Source: Verrucomicrobiota bacterium | GTDB taxonomy: Bacteria > Verrucomicrobiota > Verrucomicrobiae > Chthoniobacterales > UBA10450 | DNA: 8,821 nucleotides | Direction of reading: 5' to 3' | Assembly: GCA_005887855.1 (NCBI GenBank) | Contig: VBQB01000170.1 | Span: 1 to 8,821, forward strand | Shown here: positions 5,568 through 8,821 of the stretch, piece after piece | Position numbering within the stretch: position 1 is the stretch's first letter | Layout of the letters: each line of letters starts with the position of its first letter | Notes under the pieces: generated by a model | What the model saw: the letters and a program-made list of their open reading frames with translations, nothing else | Told to the model about the DNA's origin: nothing | The model's database searches: none | Position numbers and translations under genes: made by a program

Positions 5568-5643
5568 CATTATCCGCGTTTACGATGCAGCGGGCAACGT
5601 GATTGAAACGCACGATCAAACGGGCGAGTTCAAGGAGCCGTAG
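5563..5643 (+). repeat. Second copy of the duplicated peptide-coding sequence
   Basis: This frame reads NNIIRVYDAAGNVIETHDQT followed by GEFKEP and TAG (5641-5643). It matches copy 1 (5208-5283) along its whole length except for one missing base, with identical ends GAGTTCAA(A/G)GAGCCGT. There is no start codon or ribosome site of its own, and the frame enters from the end of the 95-residue gene. The two copies are 361 bases apart in direct orientation. Confidence 0.6.
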
Positions 5644-5757
5644 GCCAATGCCGAAAGCCGCTGAACTTGCCTTCGTAGACGACGAACGTTTTTCGCTATA
5701 GTTTTCGGAGCCGAATCCAACGAATTGGAGAAAGGAAACTTTAACGAAAGGACGTTT

Positions 5758-6162
5758 ATGCTAGGCGAAAAGATTGGTGGAACATCGGGTAAGATTACTT
5801 CGCAGCGGGTATTACCAAACCTGGGCGGAGATCCAAAAATGGAAACTTCGTTTCAGGCGCATGGATCAATACTGGGCACAGACGTAAAGGAGACGGGCAC
5901 CTATTGGACAGTTGTCCGACGGGACGGGACACTCTACGGCGAAGGGCAAGGGGTGATGATTCTCAAGGACGGAAAAATGGCCACATGGACAGGCCACGGT
6001 GTCGGGACGATGAAGAAAGACGGGACCGCGAGTTACCGCGGTGCCGTTTATTATCAAACTTTGCCCCCACGATGGGCTCGGCTGAACAAGGTCGCGGTGG
6101 TATTCGAATACGAGGTAGACGCAGAAGGCAACACGCGCTCCGAATTTTGGGAATGGAAATAG
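5758..6162 (+). CDS. Conserved-looking hypothetical protein, 134 residues, probable beta-barrel
   Basis: ATG 5758 lies eight bases after AAAGGA (5744-5749) and is preferred over the in-frame TTG at 5725. The product has no signal peptide or membrane helix. It is rich in alternating Gly/Thr/aromatic strands: MLGEKIGGTSGKITSQRVLP, then FQAHGSILGTDVKETGTYWT, DGTLYGEGQGVMILKDGKMA, TWTGHGVGT, and a C-terminus VFEYEVDAEGNTRSEFWEWK. This strand pattern suggests a small beta-barrel of eight or so strands. I recall similar hypothetical proteins with the same 'GTYW..VR.DGTLYGEGQGV' and '..FWEWK' ends, so the gene is likely real and complete. No catalytic residues can be named. It is separated by more than 100 bases from both neighbours and is probably transcribed alone. 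Confidence 0.75.
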   Translation: MLGEKIGGTSGKITSQRVLPNLGGDPKMETSFQAHGSILGTDVKETGTYWTVVRRDGTLYGEGQGVMILKDGKMATWTGHGVGTMKKDGTASYRGAVYYQTLPPRWARLNKVAVVFEYEVDAEGNTRSEFWEWK

Positions 6163-6287
6163 GTCGCAGCGAGACGCTGTGAGAGCCAGTGGTTAGGCTG
6201 ATCAAAGAGCCGATACCGAAATTCTCGGCCCGACAGAGGACTTGCCGTCTTGCAGTATTTTAACGCAAACTACCTCTATGCGGCAAG

Positions 6288-6323
6288 AAATAGATTTCAA
6301 AATGCCGTCTAATTATATTAGCC
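6288..6323 (+). repeat. 30-bp repeat copy 2 joined to a cassette-type TTAGCC boundary
   Basis: AAATAGATTTCAAAATGCCG then TCTAATTATA (6288-6317) repeats 2305-2334 with 26 of 30 identical positions. Directly after it, TTAGCC (6318-6323) is the exact complement of GGCTAA at 7082, the R'' core of attC 4. This marks 6318 as the likely left end of the cassette carrying the next gene. Unlike copy 1, the base before TTAG is A and not the G usually needed at the integrase cleavage point. Confidence 0.5.
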
Positions 6324-6393
6324 GTCACGATCACGCCAATGGCCCAAACAAACCTCCGCTGCCGCTGTCAGGACCCCTGCAACGCGCGGCCAC

Positions 6394-7080
6394 ATGCACC
6401 TCGTCGCCATCGGGGTAGCCGCGGCCACCGTGCTGCTTCTATTGCTTCTCGTCGGATTCTGGGTCGCATGGCAAGGGACCGAACAGTTCAAGCCGCTCGG
6501 TAGCAAGATCATTGAGATCGTCGTGCAAACCCTGGCAGCGACTGTAGCTGGCGGCTTGTTGGTTCAGGCGTACCTGAAGTGGCACTCCAGGGAACTGGCG
6601 ATCAACGATTTCCGTCGCGCGATATTAGACAGCCTGATCAAGGAGTACATGGACGCGAAACGAACCAGGCGGGTCCTCCGCGCCACCTCGAATCAGGACG
6701 GTTCGGGTACGGACGCGAACCCGTGGACTCACGTTCCGACGGAAGCCTATGCTGATCACATGAAGCAACTGAACAACACGCAACTCGCCTTAGAGGTTCT
6801 TACCCGTCGCATTGAAGTCTTCGCTGGCATCTTCCCCAATGCAACGACATTGGGGGAACATGCCAAAGCTATGCACGACTACCTGGCTGACGTAATCAAG
6901 GAGTATGAGCGCCACCGAGCGCTGCACGGTGACTATCCGCGAGGTGTTCCGCTTCGTGACTTTCCTTCTCTCAGGGGTTTCATGCTCCGCGAAGACCAGA
7001 GTACGTTCGATCGATTTGCAGAACCGTATCACGCCATACTGAAGTCGCTTCAGCAAGGTGCGGTGAGGGTTGCACTGTGA
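6394..7080 (+). CDS. Membrane-anchored protein of unknown function, integron cassette gene
   Basis: The 228-residue product has two N-terminal hydrophobic helices, about 3-27 (rich in Val, Ala and Leu) and about 38-60 (SKIIEIVVQTLAATVAGGLL). A helical, charged domain of about 165 residues follows and should lie in the cytoplasm. The segment INDFRRAILDSLIKEYMDAK followed by RTRRVLRA (71-98) has a conserved look, and later parts contain YLADVIKEYERHR-type helices. No enzyme motif is seen. ATG 6394 is the only in-frame ATG after the last upstream stop (6319-6321) and has no clear Shine-Dalgarno. Its TGA ends two bases before attC 4, so the gene fills the cassette 6318-7147. Confidence 0.7.
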   Translation: MHLVAIGVAAATVLLLLLLVGFWVAWQGTEQFKPLGSKIIEIVVQTLAATVAGGLLVQAYLKWHSRELAINDFRRAILDSLIKEYMDAKRTRRVLRATSNQDGSGTDANPWTHVPTEAYADHMKQLNNTQLALEVLTRRIEVFAGIFPNATTLGEHAKAMHDYLADVIKEYERHRALHGDYPRGVPLRDFPSLRGFMLREDQSTFDRFAEPYHAILKSLQQGAVRVAL

Positions 7081-7081
7081 C

Positions 7082-7153
7082 GGCTAACCCTTCCATCGAG
7101 CGGACCTCCTCCGGCCTGCGGCCTCCGTCGGCCGCTCATGTCAAACGTTAGGC
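7082..7153 (+). other. attC recombination site 4
   Basis: R'' GGCTAAC (7082-7088) and R' GTTAGGC (7147-7153) bound a 72-bp imperfect palindrome. The arms GAGCGGACC and GGCCGCTC pair with an extra base on the left, and an inner stem GGCC-TGC-GGCC closes the structure. This is the short, typical attC type. The next cassette starts at TTAGGC (7148). Confidence 0.9.
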
Positions 7154-7168
7154 CGCGGAGGTCTTCTG

Positions 7169-7309
7169 ATGAAATATCGATACTACACTTGCGACGTTTT
7201 CACAGAGAATCGCTTCGGTGGGAAAGGGGACAACATTCCGTCAGAGGAACAACCTGGCTCCTTTAGAATAGGAGCAGCATGGGACGATATTGAAATTAAA
7301 ATTTTGTAG
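7169..7309 (+). pseudogene. Truncated PhzF-family gene start, cassette gene
   Basis: ATG 7169 follows a strong GGAGG (7157-7161) by seven bases and sits just inside the cassette that begins at 7148. The first 18 residues, MKYRYYTCDVFTENRFGG, are the hallmark N-terminus of PhzF-like isomerases (phenazine biosynthesis PhzF / diaminopimelate-epimerase fold: 'YYTCDVFT...FGGN.LAV'). After GGK the sequence departs completely from the family (GDNIPSEEQPGSF and on) and stops at TAG 7307-7309 after 46 residues. Members are normally about 260-300 residues. The gene was probably cut by a recombination event near 7225, and a 46-residue peptide could still be translated. Confidence 0.7.
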
Positions 7310-7553
7310 AATTCCGAGTAGCCGCTTCAAGTTCGAGAAACGCCGTCAACTTTTCATCCGCACGCACAACGAAACGCTTTCCATCGTCGCGATGCGCGTC
7401 AGCAAGATTGTTCGCCCGCCAGAATCCACAGCCGAGACCCAGCCCCAACTAAACGCGGCTTTGCTGAGATTGTCAGCGATGATTTCCCAGTACATCACGC
7501 GCGGCGGATTCTGCCGCTTTTGCTCTCCACGGAGCAATGACAAAATGATATAA
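7290..7553 (+). CDS. Short ORF remnant of a recurrent hypothetical peptide
   Basis: From about 7317 the frame reads SSRFKFEKRRQLFIRTHNET followed by LSIVAMRVSK, then ETQPQLNAALLRLSAMISQY and a Cys/Arg-rich end with TGA. The 'FEKR.QLFIRTHNETLS.VAMRV' string is one I associate with small hypothetical ORFs scattered through genomes of uncultured bacteria. Only a TTG (7290) can act as start and no ribosome site precedes it, so the ORF may be the visible part of a repeated non-coding or decayed element. It starts where the PhzF fragment stops making sense. Confidence 0.3.
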   Translation: MKLKFCRIPSSRFKFEKRRQLFIRTHNETLSIVAMRVSKIVRPPESTAETQPQLNAALLRLSAMISQYITRGGFCRFCSPRSNDKMI

Positions 7554-7561
7554 ATGGTGCA

Positions 7562-7799
7562 ATGACGCGGGCGACAACACTCATCATTGTCGCGATTGCG
7601 TTCATTTACAGTACAGCCGCGACAACAGAGCCGCCGGTCACGTTTGAGTCGCCGTGCGAATGTCGCGACAACCACGGCAAACATCGCTGGTCAGTGAAGA
7701 ATGATCCTTCGCTTCTGCCTGCGGATGTAAACGCGATTCAACCCGTCACCCCCTTCGGATATGTTCAGTTGGCCGGGGCCAGACGTACGTTTGACTTGA
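7562..7799 (+). pseudogene. Decayed conserved gene, fragment B (N-terminal part)
   Basis: ATG 7562 encodes a signal-peptide-like start (MTRATTLIIVAIAFIYSTAA), then SPCECRDNHGKHRWSVKNDP and PADVNAIQPVTP. One extra T near 7755 shifts the frame; removing it gives SDMFSWPGPDVRLT and TGA at 7797-7799. The DNA matches fragment A (minus strand 2047-2138) closely. Fragment B preserves the beginning of the gene and fragment A its middle. The homology stops seven bases before the terminator of the convergent gene, so the 3' part is lost. In the shifted main frame the ORF runs on to 8314, but that continuation is the antisense of the next gene and is not real. Confidence 0.5.
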
Positions 7800-7805
7800 C
7801 TTTTC

Positions 7806-7842
7806 AAAAAAAAGGGGCCGCACCCATTTCTGAGTGCGGCCC
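7806..7842 (-). terminator. Intrinsic terminator of the exported small protein gene
   Basis: Read on the minus strand, GGGCCGCAC (7842-7834) pairs perfectly with GTGCGGCCC (7823-7815) around a 10-base loop and is followed by C and a run of eight T (7813-7806). It lies about 60 bases beyond the stop codon of the minus-strand gene at 7904. Confidence 0.88.
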
Positions 7843-7903
7843 TGTCGAGATTCCCTTGCCTTGCCTAGCCGTGCTTTGCCATGATATCCGGAGCCGTGCA
7901 GAT

Positions 7904-8266
7904 TCAGTCTGCAACGACTACGTGATCAACCATACGCAGATCGCCCGTGTTTATGTAATAAACACGCACGCGAGTGCCGGGTTTGATCGCCGTTTGAACG
8001 ACTTCACCCGCTTTGTTCACAACGTGACCAGGCCCGTTGAGAACATAACTGCCCGGATTATTCGAGCGGTCCTCGCGAACAACGAGCGTCTTGATAGGCT
8101 GATAACTGGCGGCGGCGCCTTCCTCAGTTGTCGTGATGATGATCGCTCCCGTTACCGTTATTGGTTCTGTAGCAGTTGGCCCGTGCCGTTTACTTTTCGA
8201 ACTCGTCTGGGCAAATGCCAGCGGCGTAATCAGCACGCAGGCGAGAGTGACAATTGTTTTCTTCAT
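7904..8266 (-). CDS. Small exported (periplasmic) protein of unknown function
   Basis: ATG 8264-8266 is preferred: GGGAG lies about nine bases upstream on the minus strand and the resulting N-terminus is a textbook signal peptide, MKKTIVTLACVLITPLAFAQ, with likely cleavage after AFA. A start 13 codons further up would spoil it. The mature protein is about 100 residues and mostly beta: ITVTGAIIITTTEEGAAASY, then KTLVVREDRSNNPGSYVLNG, VVNKAGEVVQTAIKPGTRVR, and VYYINTGDLRMVDHVVVAD at the end. The phrase 'KPGTRVRVYY....G..RMVDHVVV' suggests a small barrel such as an OB- or SH3-like fold. I do not recognise a named family. The gene is alone and has its own strong terminator. Confidence 0.75.
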   Translation of the reverse strand: MKKTIVTLACVLITPLAFAQTSSKSKRHGPTATEPITVTGAIIITTTEEGAAASYQPIKTLVVREDRSNNPGSYVLNGPGHVVNKAGEVVQTAIKPGTRVRVYYINTGDLRMVDHVVVAD

Positions 8267-8305
8267 TATGATGGCTCCCTGTTGATGTTGATGGAATGGT
8301 TTCAT

Positions 8306-8712
8306 ACTTCTTAAAGCAACAACGGGCCCGAAAACGGCTCATTCTCCGGCGAAATTTCGCAGACCTGGGTAACGGTCGTAAGGTGCGTTTCGTTTGAGGG
8401 CTTTGAGATCAAGCAAAAAACGGCAACAGAATCGCAGTTGCGGGAAACTCAGTCGGCGGCAATATGTCGGCAGTACTCGCGCTAATGGCGATGAAACGGC
8501 CCGGGGGCACAACTCGCGGCGGCTTCTTTGGTTGCATCGGTCGGGCGGTTGCGTAATTGGCGCATGCGCGGTTCCGATGATCGGGCGGAAGTAAAGAATC
8601 TCTTTACAAAACCGGAGGCCCTGTTGCCGCAACTAGAAGCATTTGTGGACCGGCAGGCTTATCAAAACCTTCGACATGACGGGATCGTGCGGGTTGCGTT
8701 CCGGTCGTGCTT
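8306..8712. other. Region with no supported gene
   Basis: Several short open frames cross this stretch on both strands, but none has a ribosome site, recognisable motif or plausible composition. The plus frame ending at 8743 (with FTKPEALLPQLEAFVD) is the most protein-like but remains unassigned. The upstream regulatory region of the exported protein gene should lie at about 8267-8345. I see no clear promoter. Confidence 0.4.
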
Positions 8713-8821
8713 CTATACGACCCGCATCAATTCTTCGAAATGACGCTCGTGAATTTGTGTCTCCGCGCTCAGCTTCATTGTTCGGAACTTCCAGATGAAA
8801 AAATGTCTTCCGCCAAAGCCG
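8713..8821 (-). pseudogene. Fragment of a bacterial sugar transferase (polyprenyl glycosylphosphotransferase)
   Basis: The minus strand from the window edge reads GFGGRHFFIWKFRTMKLSAE followed by TQIHERHFEELMRVV and TAG (8713-8715). 'F.IWKFRTM...AE' is the signature of the bacterial sugar transferase family that moves a sugar phosphate onto undecaprenyl phosphate in exopolysaccharide or O-antigen synthesis. The family should continue with the 'GLDELPQ..NVL.GEMS.VGPRP' region, but no minus-strand frame downstream to about 8580 contains it. The gene is therefore truncated, unless a long interruption intervenes. The start lies outside the window. Confidence 0.65.

Noticed and set aside
6192..6198. 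GTTAGGC resembling an R' core of another attC
   Set aside because: No R'' core or paired arms lie within about 150 bases upstream, so a single heptamer match is not enough.
7800..8314. Long plus-strand continuation of the frame that starts at 7562
   Set aside because: It crosses a strong minus-strand terminator and is antisense to the signal-peptide protein. The similarity to fragment A ends before 7800 and lies in a different frame.
8339..8632. Minus-strand open frame of 97 codons
   Set aside because: Arg/Cys-rich composition, no ribosome site, no motif. Judged to be chance.
1..8821. CRISPR array, tRNA or rRNA
   Set aside because: No regularly spaced repeats and no tRNA or rRNA signature were seen on either strand.

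Overview
The window looks like an accessory stretch of an environmental bacterial chromosome and is dominated by integron gene-cassette material. Four complete attC sites are visible (about 195-297, 725-823, 1116-1217 and 7082-7153), plus one half site near 4690. No integrase gene is present in the window, so what can be seen is a CALIN-type cluster (attC sites without an integrase). The bases are moderately GC-rich. Several degenerate short peptides resemble ones I associate with uncultured soil bacteria such as Verrucomicrobiota or Acidobacteriota, but taxonomy cannot be fixed from this sequence.

Layout. Positions 1-1317 are a head-to-tail cassette run: the broken end of a RibD/dihydrofolate-reductase-like gene and its attC, a VOC (glyoxalase/bleomycin-resistance fold) protein, a small two-helix membrane protein, and the start of a fourth cassette that breaks off after about 33 codons. 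From 1308 to about 2140 the coding strand switches to minus: a uracil-DNA glycosylase-like gene, a broken methyltransferase start behind it, and a decayed conserved gene (fragment A). Positions 2336-4725 may be one large cassette: a lipoprotein serine hydrolase of the beta-lactamase/PBP family carrying two nearly compensating indels, a degenerate short ORF, a six-helix membrane protein and a truncated attC. Positions 4812-6162 hold a minus-strand Mth938-domain protein, a duplicated short peptide-coding sequence flanking a small membrane protein, and a conserved-looking 134-residue protein. Positions 6318-7153 are another cassette, encoding a 228-residue membrane-anchored protein, followed by a cassette that starts a PhzF gene and breaks off after about 19 residues. 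The right end has a second decayed copy of the fragment A gene in opposite orientation, an exported small protein with a clear intrinsic terminator, and a fragment of a sugar transferase on the minus strand.

The most interesting pattern is a 30-bp imperfect repeat at 2305-2334 and 6288-6317. It ends at or within one base of a TTAGGT or TTAGCC motif. Each motif is the exact complement of the R'' core found at the far end of the block that follows (ACCTAA at 4690, GGCTAA at 7082). This suggests the repeat is the upstream half of a site where cassettes were inserted: an attI-like or secondary site, or the remnant of an attC.

Many genes are fragments or carry single-base frame changes. Either this is a graveyard of recombined accessory genes or the assembly contains some base errors, and both may apply. 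I do not see a complete new multi-gene system.
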